Assembly: GCF_021172045.1 (NCBI RefSeq)
Contig: NZ_CP087164.1
Location: 3,100,001-3,164,000, forward strand
Reading direction: 5' to 3'
Length of the DNA: 64,000 nt
Origin: Capillimicrobium parvum
GTDB taxonomy: Bacteria > Actinomycetota > Thermoleophilia > Solirubrobacterales > Solirubrobacteraceae
The notes below the pieces were generated by a model that was not told the origin of the DNA, did not search any database, and saw only the letters and a program-made list of their open reading frames with translations. Positions 1 through 9,994 of the stretch are shown here, piece after piece (position 1 is the first letter of the stretch; each line of letters opens with the position of its first letter). The translations under genes were made by a program, and so were the position numbers.

Positions 1-295
1 TCGCCTCGCCGCGGCCGTGCAGGCGGACCACCTGCGGCGGCCCGTCGAACGCGCACAGCATCACGACGATCCGGCCGTTCTCGCGTAGGTGCGCGATCGT
101 CTCCGCCCCGCTGCCGGTGACGTCGAGGTAGGCGACCGCCCGCGGGCCGAGGATCTCGAAGGTCGAGATCGGGCCCTTCGGCGACACGTTGACGTGGCCG
201 GTGTCCGCACGCGGGGCCGTGGCCACGAAGAACATCGGCTGACGCCCGATCCAGGCCGTCAGGGGTGCGTCGATCTCGTCGAACGTCCGGGCCAT
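1..295 (-). CDS. Pyridoxamine 5'-phosphate oxidase-family (split-barrel) protein, partial
   Basis: The reading frame opens at an ATG (295) and runs leftwards off the window, so the C-terminus is not seen. The 98 visible residues start MARTFDEIDAPLTAWIGRQP and continue with FFVATAP, HVNVSPKGP, YLDVTGSG and ENGRIVVMLCAFDGPP. This is the typical N-terminal half of the FMN- or F420-binding split-barrel PNPOx-related family, with the V-S-P-K-G segment that precedes cofactor binding. Family members are small cytoplasmic flavin- or F420-dependent oxidoreductases; the substrate cannot be told. It lies 10 bp downstream of the methyltransferase gene on the same strand and may be the last gene of that group. 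Confidence 0.8.
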   Translation of the reverse strand, partial: MARTFDEIDAPLTAWIGRQPMFFVATAPRADTGHVNVSPKGPISTFEILGPRAVAYLDVTGSGAETIAHLRENGRIVVMLCAFDGPPQVVRLHGRGEA

Positions 296-305
296 GGGCG
301 GCAGG

Positions 306-938
306 CTACCGCGGGTGCAGCCGGTGCACCTGGACCCGCGGGCCGGCGGGGTCCGGCGTCGAGCGGACGTCGAACCGCTCGGCCGCGCGCTCGAGGAAGT
401 CCGCCGCCGAGGCGCGGCCCGGATCGGCGATCCAGACCGCTCCCCGTTCACCCACCAGGCGCGGCAGCAGGTCGAGCAGGAGCGGGACGTTGCGCCGCTC
501 GTACAGCAGATCCGAGCCGAGCACGAGATCCCACGGCGCCTGCGCGAGCAGCGGGTCCGCCTCCGCCCATGAGACCACGGCGGTCCGCACGGCCGCGCCG
601 TTGCGGGCCGCGTTGCGCGCCGTGAACGCGATCGCGTCGGCCGACCAGTCCGTGGCGGTCACGCGCCCGCCCGCCAGCGCGGCGGCGATCGCCGGCAGGC
701 CGAGGCCGCAGCCGAGCTCGAGCACCCGCGCGCGGTGCAGCGCCCGTCCGCCGACGGCCCGCGCGAGCGCCAGCGCGCTCGGCCACAGCTCCGCCCAGTA
801 CGGCAGGAGCTCCTCCTGCTCGAAGGCCTCCTCGTCGAGCAGCGCCTCGCTGTCGCGCGGGCGGACGATGAGCAGCTCACGCCCGTCGAGTCCGACGACC
901 TCCTCGACCTCGTCGGGGCCGGGATCGGCGCCGCTCAC
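306..938 (-). CDS. Class I SAM-dependent methyltransferase (METTL21/Nnt1-like)
   Basis: A protein of 210 residues. It contains LLPYWAELWPSALALA, then motif I LELGCGLGLPAIAAALAG, the acidic motif II ATDWS, and the post-motif region LVLGSDLLYE. This layout (a P-Y-W-A-x-L-W-P lead-in followed by E-L-G-C-G-x-G) is typical of the Methyltransferase_16 group, which includes protein-lysine methyltransferases. The GTG start at 938 overlaps the stop of the upstream J-domain gene as GTGA, so the two are probably translated together. The substrate is not predictable; a link to the J-domain protein, perhaps modification of a chaperone or ribosomal protein, is only a guess from the coupling. Confidence 0.8.
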   Translation of the reverse strand: MSGADPGPDEVEEVVGLDGRELLIVRPRDSEALLDEEAFEQEELLPYWAELWPSALALARAVGGRALHRARVLELGCGLGLPAIAAALAGGRVTATDWSADAIAFTARNAARNGAAVRTAVVSWAEADPLLAQAPWDLVLGSDLLYERRNVPLLLDLLPRLVGERGAVWIADPGRASAADFLERAAERFDVRSTPDPAGPRVQVHRLHPR

Positions 939-1531
939 GCCGCGCGGCGCCGGCGCGTGACGTGGCCGACGATCTCGGCGGCGGTGGCCGGGGCCAGCTC
1001 GGCGAACGAGGTCCGCCGCCCGTGGTGGTCGCGCACGCGCAGGGTGGCCGTGCGCCGCCGCGGCCAGGACAGCCGGTGGTCGGCCTCGGAGATCGCGTCG
1101 AAGCGCAGCGAGCGCACCCGGTCGGAGATCGCATCCTCGCGCAGCCACAGAAGCCGGCGGTCGGTGACGGCCAGGCGCGCCTGCGGGCTGGCCCACGTGG
1201 ACGCCGGCGCGACGAGGAGGACCTGCTCGCCCTCGTGCAGCGCGCGGCCGAGCTCGGCGCCCAGCGCGCGGCGCAGCCGCGGCTCGACCCACGCCGCGAC
1301 GGGCGGACGGCCGGCGCGGGGGCGCTCGGCGGCGAGGGGCCGCTTCGCCGCCTGCTCGCCGATGGCCGCGCGCGCCGCGTCGTAGGCGGCGTTGATCTGC
1401 GCCATGCGCCACGTCGCCTCGGCCGTCATCTGGCGGTCCGGGTGCCACTCCTTCGCCAGCCGCCGGTACGCGGCGCTCAGCTCGTCCGGGGTGGCGTCCG
1501 GGGAGACGCCGAGGAGGGCGAACGGGTCCAC
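935..1531 (-). CDS. J-domain (DnaJ-like) protein with C-terminal PH-like region
   Basis: A protein of 198 residues. Residues 1 to about 60 form a J domain: [20 protein letters not shown], then [13 protein letters not shown] with the essential HPD motif that stimulates DnaK ATPase. The rest has strands such as [27 protein letters not shown] and [13 protein letters not shown], which look like a bacterial PH-like domain. There is no G/F region and no zinc-finger domain, so this is a type III J protein and not DnaJ itself. The GTG at 1531 is chosen because the J domain begins directly there and the nearby ATG is out of frame. It overlaps the methyltransferase start by 4 bp. Confidence 0.85.
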   Translation of the reverse strand: MDPFALLGVSPDATPDELSAAYRRLAKEWHPDRQMTAEATWRMAQINAAYDAARAAIGEQAAKRPLAAERPRAGRPPVAAWVEPRLRRALGAELGRALHEGEQVLLVAPASTWASPQARLAVTDRRLLWLREDAISDRVRSLRFDAISEADHRLSWPRRRTATLRVRDHHGRRTSFAELAPATAAEIVGHVTRRRRAA

Positions 1532-1554
1532 GCCCCCATTGTGGCGCGCTCGGC

Positions 1555-2133
1555 TCAGCCGGTCGGCGCGGGGGCGGCGATCCCGTCGACGAACGTGCTG
1601 ACCACGAGGCGGCAGGCGTCGCGCTCGCGGACCTCGCCGTCGATGAGGGCCACGGTCACGGCCTGGATGAGCGCGCCGAGCGCGGACGCGCACCAGCGCG
1701 GCTGCAGATCCGAGCGGAAGTCGCCGGAGCGCTGCCCGCGCCCGACGATCGCGGTGAGCGGTGCGCCGACCTCCTCGGCGCGCTGGCGCAGCTCGACGTC
1801 GTCGCGCGGGATCTGGCGGACCAGCCGGTAGCGGTCGGCGACCTTGAGGATCGCCTGCACCGCCCGCTTGAGCGCTTCGACGGGCGTGCCGTCGTCCGGC
1901 CGGCTGCCGATCACCGCGTCGCGCGCGTCCTGCAGGGCCTGGTCGAGGATGGCCCGGACGAGGTGCTCCCGGCTCGCGAAGTGCCGGTAGACGGTCGCGC
2001 GGCCGACGCCGGCGGCGGTCGCCACACGCTCCATGCTCGCCTCCGGCTCGGCGGCCAGGAGCACGATGGCCGCGTCGATGATCGCGCGCATGTTGCGCTC
2101 GGCGTCCGCCCGGAGGTGACCCGTGGGCGACAT
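1555..2133 (-). CDS. TetR-family transcriptional regulator
   Basis: A protein of 192 residues. The N-terminal helix-turn-helix reads [20 protein letters not shown], then [20 protein letters not shown], the classic TetR DNA-binding segment. The remainder is a helical ligand-binding domain, including [20 protein letters not shown] and [18 protein letters not shown]. The ATG at 2133 is preferred to a longer frame because a TATGGT -10 element lies 9 bp upstream (2143-2148), giving a leaderless transcript. It is transcribed divergently from typA across a 96-bp gap. Its target is unknown; the adjacent downstream genes 306-1531 are the first candidates. Confidence 0.85.
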   Translation of the reverse strand: MSPTGHLRADAERNMRAIIDAAIVLLAAEPEASMERVATAAGVGRATVYRHFASREHLVRAILDQALQDARDAVIGSRPDDGTPVEALKRAVQAILKVADRYRLVRQIPRDDVELRQRAEEVGAPLTAIVGRGQRSGDFRSDLQPRWCASALGALIQAVTVALIDGEVRERDACRLVVSTFVDGIAAPAPTG

Positions 2134-2142
2134 CGTGTGCCG

Positions 2143-2148
2143 ACCATA
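2143..2148 (-). promoter_or_regulatory. -10 element of the TetR gene, leaderless
   Basis: TATGGT on the minus strand, 9 bp before the ATG at 2133. No -35 match was noted. Confidence 0.5.
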
Positions 2149-2211
2149 CCCGCAGCAGCGGCACCGAGGGAACAATTCGGTTCAGCAGACGAGCCGGGTG
2201 GGCGAACGTCC

Positions 2212-2217
2212 TACCCT
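2212..2217 (+). promoter_or_regulatory. -10 element of typA, near-leaderless
   Basis: TACCCT 12 bp before the typA ATG. There is no Shine-Dalgarno sequence between the element and the start. Confidence 0.5.
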
Positions 2218-2229
2218 CCGCCGACGCCG

Positions 2230-4068
<1,839 letters not shown>

Positions 4069-4096
4069 AGGCGCCGGATCCCTCCTCCCCCCGCTT

Positions 4097-4102
4097 TAGA
4101 CT
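4097..4102 (+). promoter_or_regulatory. -10 element of the triple-repeat protein gene, leaderless
   Basis: TAGACT exactly 7 bp before the GTG at 4110. The same TAGACT + 7 arrangement is found before hflX. Confidence 0.55.
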
Positions 4103-4109
4103 GCCGCGC

Positions 4110-5063
4110 GTGACCCGTCTGCGCCGCCTGCTCCTCCCCGCCGCCCTGCTGCTCACCTGCGTGCCCGCCGCGGCCGCGCACGCCCAGGCGCAAGCGCCGG
4201 CCGGCGGCGGCTCCTCGACGACGAACTGCCCGTCGTTCCAGGTCCTCAACAACGACCGGATCGGCAACCTGCAGCTGCCCGCGGGGGCGTACGACATCAC
4301 GGTCAACACGCCGTCGACGCTGACCTGCGCCGCGGCGTCGGACCTGTTCCGCCAGTTCCTCGAGGACTTCGACGGGCGGCTCGGCGGCGGCTGGCAGATC
4401 ACGATCTCCACGGCGACCTTCAGCCGGAGCACGCCGCGGCAGTCGTTCTCGGTCGCGCGCACGGGCGCCCAGCCCTCGAACGGCGGCTCGCCGATCCAGC
4501 CCGACATCGGCGGCGGCACGTGTCCCGCGACCTTCCAGGTGCTGCACGAGGACCACATCGGCGACCTGGCGGTCCCGGCCGGCAACTACCGCCTGAACCT
4601 CCTGTCGGCGGAGCGGATGACCTGCGACCAGGCGGCGAGCTCGCTCGCCTCGTTCCTGCAGGACTACAACGGACGGCTTCCCCGTCCCTGGTTCGTCGAC
4701 GCCGAGACCGGCACGTTCCTCAACGGGTCGATCAACGTCGGGTTCTGGATCGAGCCGGTGAGCGGGACGCCGTTCAGGACGGTCCTCAAGCTGCCGGGCG
4801 ACGGCACTCCGTGCGCGGGCACGTTCCAGGTGCTGCACAACGACAAGATCGGCGCGCTCAACGTGCCGAAGGGCCACTACCTCTTCGTGCCGCTCGCCCA
4901 GTCGAACCTCAGCTGCAAGCAGGTCGTGACGCTGCTGCGCCGCTTCCTCGCCGCCCCGCAGAACCAGCTGCCGGGCCAGTGGGTGGTGGCCCGGAAGTCG
5001 GGCACGTTCACCGACGGCCGCGGCAGCAAGGTCGGCTTCCGGATCAAGCCGGCGCAGACGTGA
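4110..5063 (+). CDS. Secreted protein made of three copies of one unknown domain
   Basis: A protein of 317 residues with a Sec signal peptide (RLRRLLLPAALLLTCVPAAA, then AHAQAQA). The mature part is three tandem units of about 85-95 residues. Each begins with a cysteine followed by the core F-Q-V-L-x-x-D-x-I-G-x-L, then an L/V-P-x-G-x-Y strand, a second cysteine (LTCAAAS, MTCDQAA, LSCKQVV), a FLxxxxxxL helix and a W-x-V/I...TF strand. The two cysteines per unit suggest one disulfide per domain outside the membrane. I do not recognise the family. The GTG start follows a leaderless TAGACT promoter, and no operon partner is evident. Confidence 0.8.
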   Translation: MTRLRRLLLPAALLLTCVPAAAAHAQAQAPAGGGSSTTNCPSFQVLNNDRIGNLQLPAGAYDITVNTPSTLTCAAASDLFRQFLEDFDGRLGGGWQITISTATFSRSTPRQSFSVARTGAQPSNGGSPIQPDIGGGTCPATFQVLHEDHIGDLAVPAGNYRLNLLSAERMTCDQAASSLASFLQDYNGRLPRPWFVDAETGTFLNGSINVGFWIEPVSGTPFRTVLKLPGDGTPCAGTFQVLHNDKIGALNVPKGHYLFVPLAQSNLSCKQVVTLLRRFLAAPQNQLPGQWVVARKSGTFTDGRGSKVGFRIKPAQT

Positions 5064-5067
5064 TCCG

Positions 5068-5095
5068 GCGCCGGCACCGCCGCGGGCGCCGGCGC
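5068..5095. terminator. Hairpin between convergent genes
   Basis: An 8-bp GC stem (GCGCCGGC paired with GCCGGCGC, 5068-5075 with 5088-5095) lies just after the stop of the triple-repeat gene and before the end of the convergent gene at 5118. There is no T tract. Confidence 0.4.
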
Positions 5096-5117
5096 GCCGG
5101 CGGCGTGCCGCAGCGCC

Positions 5118-5627
5118 CTACGCCGGCAGCAGGCTGACCGTCGGAACCGGGACGGCGCGTCCGCCGCCCATCGCCACGAGCTCGTCGATGAGCGAGAGCA
5201 TCTCGGCGTGCGCGCCGTCGTCGATGCGGCCCAGCGCGCGGACGGCCAGGACGCCGGGCGCGTCCTTGCCCAGGTGCGCCGCGAGCGCGAGCGGGCGGCG
5301 TCTGCGCCCCCGCAGCCGCGACCGGCGCCGGTGGGACTCGGCGAACGCGATGCAGCGTGCGGCGCGGGCGCGCTCGATCCACGGCTCGGCCGTCGTGCCG
5401 ACCACGCTCGCCGCCACCGCGTAGAGGTCCTGGCGGCGCTGCTGGTCGACCGTGTCGTTGTAGGCGCGCAGCAACCCGCCGATCACGGGGTCGGTACACA
5501 ACGGCCGGTCGGTGAACGGCTCGCCGGCGAGCATGGAGGTGAGCTCCATGACGCACACCCCCTGGGCCGGGGAGCTGTGCTTTCCGCGGCCGAGTCGGAC
5601 GGTCTGGTGGGACGGTGCGGGAGCCAT
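5118..5627 (-). CDS. Hypothetical protein with strong ribosome binding site
   Basis: A protein of 169 residues, not recognised. It opens MAPAPSHQTVRLGRGKHSSP and contains FTDRPLCTDPVIGGLLRAYND, QRRQDLYAVAASVVGTTA and RARAARCIAFAESHRRRSR, a basic segment, then a helical C-terminus. No signal peptide or membrane segment is visible. Unlike most first genes here it has an almost perfect Shine-Dalgarno sequence, AAAAGGAGGT, 5 bp before the ATG, which suggests strong translation. Helical repeats with many Arg residues around 95-105 could bind nucleic acid or phospholipid, but this is speculation. It is convergent with the triple-repeat gene and divergent from the next TetR gene. Confidence 0.7.
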   Translation of the reverse strand: MAPAPSHQTVRLGRGKHSSPAQGVCVMELTSMLAGEPFTDRPLCTDPVIGGLLRAYNDTVDQQRRQDLYAVAASVVGTTAEPWIERARAARCIAFAESHRRRSRLRGRRRRPLALAAHLGKDAPGVLAVRALGRIDDGAHAEMLSLIDELVAMGGGRAVPVPTVSLLPA

Positions 5628-5744
5628 GTGGACCTCCTTTTGGCGAGGCTGGCGGCATCCGGTGGCTCAGGGCATTCTCCTACCCCGCAGCCGCGAGGGC
5701 TAGTGGAGGTGCCCGCAACTTCCCGATGCCCCCCGGTGGCCCAC

Positions 5745-5750
5745 TAGCGT
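5745..5750 (+). promoter_or_regulatory. -10 element of the second TetR gene
   Basis: TAGCGT 12 bp before the ATG at 5763. It is part of the 14-mer CTAGCGTCCCCGCG (5744-5757), which recurs exactly before dagK at 25318. Confidence 0.5.
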
Positions 5751-5762
5751 CCCCGCGCAGAC

Positions 5763-6323
5763 ATGGCCGACGACCCGATCCTCGACGCCGCGCACGCCCA
5801 GGTGATGGCGGTCGGCGTTAAGCGGACCACCCTCACCGACATCGCCTCCCGCGCCGGCGTGAGCCGCATGACCGTGTACCGGCGCTACCCCGACGTGCGC
5901 ACCGTCCTGCAGGCCCTGATGACCCGCGAGTTCGCGGCGCTCATCGCCCAGGCCACCTCAGAGGCCGGCGACGCGCCCGACGGCCGCGAGCGCGTCGTGC
6001 GCACGTCGGTCCACGGCGCCGAGCTGCTGGCCGCCCATCCCCTGTTCCTGCGCCTGCTCGACGTCGACCCCGAGCTGCTGCTGCCGTACGTGACCGAGCG
6101 CGTCGGTGCCTTCCAGAAGCTCGTGATCGACGACCTCGCCGCCCGGCTGGGCGAGGCGATGCGGGAGGGCAGCGTCCGCGAGGGCGACCCGCGCCGCATG
6201 GCTTCGGCGATCGAGCTGGCCCTGCGCGGTTACGTCCTGTCGGCGCACTCGGATGCCGCCGAGGCCGAGCGCGTGCACCGCGAGGACCTGCGCCGGATGA
6301 TCGACGCGTTCCTGGCGCCGTAG
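5763..6323 (+). CDS. TetR-family transcriptional regulator
   Basis: A protein of 186 residues. The N-terminal HTH contains VKRTTLTDIASRAGVSRMTV followed by YRRYPDVRTVLQALMTREF. The C-terminal region, with TSVHGAELLAAHPLFLRLLD and MASAIELALRGYVLSAH, is the ligand-binding domain. It lies 111 bp upstream of glpD in the same direction, so it may control glycerol/ether-lipid genes, although a separate promoter precedes glpD. Its last codons, stop and downstream hairpin are duplicated just after the gene (6294-6415). Confidence 0.85.
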   Translation: MADDPILDAAHAQVMAVGVKRTTLTDIASRAGVSRMTVYRRYPDVRTVLQALMTREFAALIAQATSEAGDAPDGRERVVRTSVHGAELLAAHPLFLRLLDVDPELLLPYVTERVGAFQKLVIDDLAARLGEAMREGSVREGDPRRMASAIELALRGYVLSAHSDAAEAERVHREDLRRMIDAFLAP

Positions 6324-6415
6324 CGCCGGCCGGTGGCGGGCCGCTCTGCCACCCGCGGATGATCGACGCGTTCCTGGCGCCGTAGCGCCGGCCGGTGGCG
6401 GGCGGCTCCGCCACC
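6294..6415 (+). repeat. 62-bp tandem duplication of gene end plus terminator-like hairpin
   Basis: Positions 6294-6353 and 6356-6415 are near-identical copies (a few mismatches) with a period of 62 bp. Each copy holds the last codons of the TetR gene, its TAG stop and a hairpin built from GGTGGC...GCCACC. The second copy is non-coding and places the hairpin directly before the glpD promoter. It looks like a recent slippage or unequal-crossover event. Confidence 0.85.
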
Positions 6416-6418
6416 TGT

Positions 6419-6424
6419 TACATT
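6419..6424 (+). promoter_or_regulatory. -10 element of glpD, leaderless
   Basis: TACATT 10 bp before the ATG at 6435, just downstream of the duplicated hairpin. Confidence 0.5.
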
Positions 6425-6434
6425 TTGGCGCAGC

Positions 6435-7994
6435 ATGTCACACCGTCTCGAAGCCGGCTCGGCCCTCACCGCCGACCGGCGCACGCGCGAGCTCGCCGGG
6501 CTCGCCGAGGGCCGGGTCGTCGACGTCCTCATCGTCGGCGGCGGCATCACGGGGGCCGGCGTGGCCCTGGACGCCGCCTCGCGCGGCCTGAGCGTCGCGC
6601 TGGTCGAGCGCGGCGACCTCGCCCAGGGCACCAGCCGCTGGAGCTCGAAGCTCGCGCACGGCGGCCTGCGCTATCTCGCGGGAGGCCATCCGGCCATCGC
6701 GTGGGAGTCGGCGCAGGAGCGCGCCGTCCTGCTGCGCGCCGCGCCGCACCTCGTCGCCCCGCTGCCCATGCTGACCCCGCTCACGCCCGGCCTGCCCGGC
6801 CCGGTCGCGGCGGGCACCATGTCCGTCCTGCGCGCCGGTGACACCATGCGCCGCCTCGCGGGCACCCCGCGCCGCCGGCTGCCCAACGCCCGGCGCATCG
6901 ACGCCCCCGAGGCCCTGCGCCTGGTGCCCGAGCTCGCCGCCACCGGCCTGCGCGGCGCTCTCATGAGCTGGGACGGCCAGCTCACCGACGACGCCGCGCT
7001 CGTCGTCGCCGTCGCCCGCACCGCGGCCTCCCACAGCGCGCGGATCCTGACCCGCGTCGCCGCGCGCTCGCTCGACGGCGACGGTGCCGTGGTACACGAC
7101 GAGATGACCGGCGACGAGCTGGGCATCGCGGCCCGCCACGTCGTCAACGCCACCGGCGTCTGGGCCGGCGAGCTCACCGGCGGCGTGCACCTGCGCCCCA
7201 GCCGCGGATCGCATCTCATCGTCGACGCTGCCCGCCTCGGCCATCCCCGCGCGGCGTTCGGCGTCCCGCTGGAGGGCTCGCGCTCGCGCTTCGTCTTCGC
7301 CCTCCCCCGCCCCGATGCCACCGTGCTCGTCGGGCTCACCGACGTCCCGGTGCTCGACCCGGTCGGCATCGCGGATCCGCAGGTGACCGAGGAGGAGGAG
7401 CGCGGGCTGCTGCGCTCGGTGTCGAGCGCGCTGGAGCTCCCGCTCGAGCCGGGCGACGTCATCGGCCGCTTCGCCGGCCTGCGCCCGCTCGTGGAAGGCG
7501 ACGACGACGCGACCGCGGACCTCTCGCGGCGCCACGTGCTCGTCGAGGACCCCGACACCCGGGTGCTGACCGTCGTCGGCGGCAAGCTCACGACGTATCG
7601 CCGCATGGCGCAGGACGCGGTCGACGCGATCGTCGCACGGCCGGGCGTGGACGCCGGGCCGTGCCGGACGACCCGCCTGGCGCTCGTAGGGGCGCTGGCG
7701 CCCGACACGTCGCTGCCGGGCGTGCCGACCCGCCTCGTGCGCCGCTACGGCACCGAGGCCGCCGATGTGATCGCCCTCGGCCACGACCGCCCCGAGCTGC
7801 TGCAGCCGCTCGCCGAGGGGGTCGAGGTCACGCGCGCGGAGCTGCTGTTCGCCGTCCGCCACGAGCTCGCGCTCACCGTCGACGACCTGCTCGACCGCCG
7901 CACCAGGCTCGGGCTCGTCCCCGCTCGGCGGGCCGCCGCGCTCCACGCCGCGCGCGAGATGATGGAGATCGGGCGGGAAGCCGTGTCCGCGTGA
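6435..7994 (+). CDS. glpD: Glycerol-3-phosphate dehydrogenase (FAD)
   Basis: A protein of 519 residues, a normal length. The FAD-binding motif is VDVLIVGGGITGAGVALDAA (about 29-48), followed by QGTSRWSSKLAHGGLRYL, the GlpD signature. NATGVWAGEL and VGGKLTTYRRMAQDAVDAIV are the conserved substrate/FAD segments, and a C-terminal cap domain contains FAVRHELALTVDDLLDRRTR. It oxidises sn-glycerol-3-phosphate to dihydroxyacetone phosphate, feeding electrons to the quinone pool. The stop overlaps the next gene's GTG as GTGA, so DHAP production is coupled to an alkyl-DHAP-synthase-like enzyme. Confidence 0.93.
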   Translation: MSHRLEAGSALTADRRTRELAGLAEGRVVDVLIVGGGITGAGVALDAASRGLSVALVERGDLAQGTSRWSSKLAHGGLRYLAGGHPAIAWESAQERAVLLRAAPHLVAPLPMLTPLTPGLPGPVAAGTMSVLRAGDTMRRLAGTPRRRLPNARRIDAPEALRLVPELAATGLRGALMSWDGQLTDDAALVVAVARTAASHSARILTRVAARSLDGDGAVVHDEMTGDELGIAARHVVNATGVWAGELTGGVHLRPSRGSHLIVDAARLGHPRAAFGVPLEGSRSRFVFALPRPDATVLVGLTDVPVLDPVGIADPQVTEEEERGLLRSVSSALELPLEPGDVIGRFAGLRPLVEGDDDATADLSRRHVLVEDPDTRVLTVVGGKLTTYRRMAQDAVDAIVARPGVDAGPCRTTRLALVGALAPDTSLPGVPTRLVRRYGTEAADVIALGHDRPELLQPLAEGVEVTRAELLFAVRHELALTVDDLLDRRTRLGLVPARRAAALHAAREMMEIGREAVSA

Positions 7995-9616
7995 CGCCCG
8001 CGGCCGCCCCCGCCACCGACCCCCTCGCCCCGCGCCTGCGCTGGTTCGGATGGGGCCCACCGACCCCGCCCGGCGCACCCGAGATGGACCTCCCGCCCGA
8101 GGCCGACCCGCTCCTGCACGAGCTCGGCGCCGCGGACGTCCACCAGCATCCCGTCGCGCTCGAGGACGTGCGCCTCGCGCCCTCCACGCTCGACACCGCG
8201 CCCTTCGCCGCCGTCGTCGGCGAGGACGCCGTGCGCACTGATCGCCTTACCCGCGTCGCGCACGCCGCCGGGCGCAGCTACCTCGACCTCGTGCGCCTGC
8301 GCGCCGGCGACGCGAGCGGCGCCCCGGACGCCGTCGTCCATCCCGGCTCGCCGGAGCAGGTGGCCGAGCTGCTGGCCCTCTGCGACCGGCTCGACGTCGC
8401 CGTCGTACCGTTCGGCGGCGGCACGAGCGTCGTGGGCGGCGTGAACCCGCAACGCGGCGGCCACCGCGCGGCCGTCACGCTCGACCTCGGCCGCCTCGAC
8501 CGTCTCGTCTCCGTCGACCGCGTCTCGCTCACGGCGACCGCGCAGGCCGGCATGACCGGCCCCGCGCTGGAGTCCGCGCTCGCCGAGCACGGGCTGACGC
8601 TCGGCCACCATCCCCAGTCCTTCGAGTTCAGCACCGTCGGCGGCTGGGCCGCCACCCGCTCGGCCGGCCAGGCCTCCACCGGCTACGGCGCGATCGCCGA
8701 GCTGGTCGCCGGCCTGCGCTGCGCCACGCCGGCGGGCGAGATCGTCTGCCGGCCGCTGCCCGCCACCGCCGCCGGGCCCGACCTGCGCCAGCTCGTCATC
8801 GGCTCAGAAGGGGCCCTCGGCGTCATCACCGAGGTGACCCTCCGCGTGCGGCCGGCGCCCGCGGTGCGCCGCTACGAGGCGTGGACCTTCCCGTCGTTCG
8901 CCGCCGGGGCCGAGGCGCTGCGCACGCTGGCCCAGGCCGCGGCCGCTCCCGACGTCGCCCGCCTCTCCGACGAGGAGGAGGTGCGGATGAACCGGCTCGT
9001 CGCCGCGCACGCCGCCGCCGCGCCCGAGGGTCAGGTCGCGGCCATCTTCGGCTGGGAGGGCGATGCCGAGGACGTCGAGCGCCGGGCGGCCCGGTCCGCA
9101 CGCGTCGCGCGCGCCCACGGCGGCCGGACGGACCCCGGCGACGGCGGCGAGCAGTGGCGCGCCGGCCGCTACGCGGCGCCCTACCTGCGCGACGTCCTGC
9201 TCAACCGCGGGGTGCTCGCCGAGACGCTCGAGACCGCCGGCGAATGGTCGCGGCTCGGTGAGCTGCGCACCGCGGTCACCGGCGCCCTGCAGGCGACCCT
9301 CGGTGCGCGCGGCACGCCGCCGCTCGTGCTCTGCCACATCTCCCACCTGTACGCCGACGGCGCGTCGCTGTACTTCACCGTCCTGGCCGCCCAGCAGCTC
9401 GGGGCCGAGGCCGAGCAGTGGCACGCCGCCAAGGCGGCGGCGACCGAGGCGATGCTCGCGCACGGCGGCACCGTCTCGCACCACCACGCCGTCGGCCGCG
9501 ACCATGCGCCGTGGCTCGCGGACGAGATCGGGGCGGCGGGGCTCGACGCCCTGCGCGCGGCGAAGGGCCGCCTGGACCCGCACGGGATCATGAACCCCGG
9601 CGTGCTCGGCCTGTAG
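7991..9616 (+). CDS. FAD-binding oxidase, alkyldihydroxyacetonephosphate synthase-like
   Basis: A protein of 541 residues. The PP-loop FAD-binding domain contains VVPFGGGTSVVGGVNP, then FSTVGGWAATRSAGQASTGY and VIGSEGALGVITEVTLRVRP. The C-terminal part has LVLCHISHLYADGASLYFTV and VSHHHAVGRDHAPW, which match the active-site regions of alkyl-DHAP synthase (AGPS), including the histidine run. AGPS exchanges the acyl of acyl-DHAP for a fatty alcohol to start ether-lipid synthesis; related FAD oxidases act on D-lactate or glycolate. Coupling to glpD favours a DHAP-derived substrate. The GTG start at 7991 overlaps the glpD stop. Confidence 0.82.
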   Translation: MTPAAAPATDPLAPRLRWFGWGPPTPPGAPEMDLPPEADPLLHELGAADVHQHPVALEDVRLAPSTLDTAPFAAVVGEDAVRTDRLTRVAHAAGRSYLDLVRLRAGDASGAPDAVVHPGSPEQVAELLALCDRLDVAVVPFGGGTSVVGGVNPQRGGHRAAVTLDLGRLDRLVSVDRVSLTATAQAGMTGPALESALAEHGLTLGHHPQSFEFSTVGGWAATRSAGQASTGYGAIAELVAGLRCATPAGEIVCRPLPATAAGPDLRQLVIGSEGALGVITEVTLRVRPAPAVRRYEAWTFPSFAAGAEALRTLAQAAAAPDVARLSDEEEVRMNRLVAAHAAAAPEGQVAAIFGWEGDAEDVERRAARSARVARAHGGRTDPGDGGEQWRAGRYAAPYLRDVLLNRGVLAETLETAGEWSRLGELRTAVTGALQATLGARGTPPLVLCHISHLYADGASLYFTVLAAQQLGAEAEQWHAAKAAATEAMLAHGGTVSHHHAVGRDHAPWLADEIGAAGLDALRAAKGRLDPHGIMNPGVLGL

Positions 9617-9871
9617 CTTCCCCGCCCGACGCCGACCTGGCTCGGGCTGCTGATCATCGGCGTCGCCGACGTCATCGCCGTCACAGTGATGCTGTTCGCG
9701 CGCCGGCGGGCGCCGCGCGCCCGACGGCGATGCAGCGCGTGCTGATCGCGATGCAGCTGGAACGGCCGGCGCTATCGCCGCCATGCGATGCGAGCGGTCG
9801 CCCCACCGGAGCGCCCGCGGTCCGACACGGCGAGTCTCACGCGTAAACTCCCCCGCCGACGTCTTCGCGCC

Positions 9872-9994
9872 ATGCCTGCTGACAGCCCGAACGCCGCGGT
9901 CACCGGTGCTCCCGACGCGCCCGTGGAGCAGTGGTCCGAGCAGGCGCAGAGGGGGCCGGCGCTCGTCGCCCCCTCCCGGAGCCCACGGCCATGA
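9872..9994 (+). CDS. Possible 40-residue upstream ORF coupled to the PP2C sensor gene
   Basis: A small frame starting at ATG 9872 (MPADSPNAAV...) ends in TGA overlapping the next ATG as ATGA. A TAAACT element (9844-9849) 22 bp upstream could be its -10. The peptide is rich in Pro and Ala with no motif and no clear ribosome binding site, so it may be non-coding leader sequence. The preceding gap (9617-9843) holds only a start-less frame with one transmembrane-like stretch, TWLGLLIIGVADVIAVTVML, directly after the previous stop. Confidence 0.3.
   Translation: MPADSPNAAVTGAPDAPVEQWSEQAQRGPALVAPSRSPRP

Noticed and set aside
9617-9740. Small membrane protein (a helix like LLIIGVADVIAVTVML) after the FAD oxidase gene
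   Set aside because: The frame begins right after a stop codon and has no start codon before the helix; kept only as a note.
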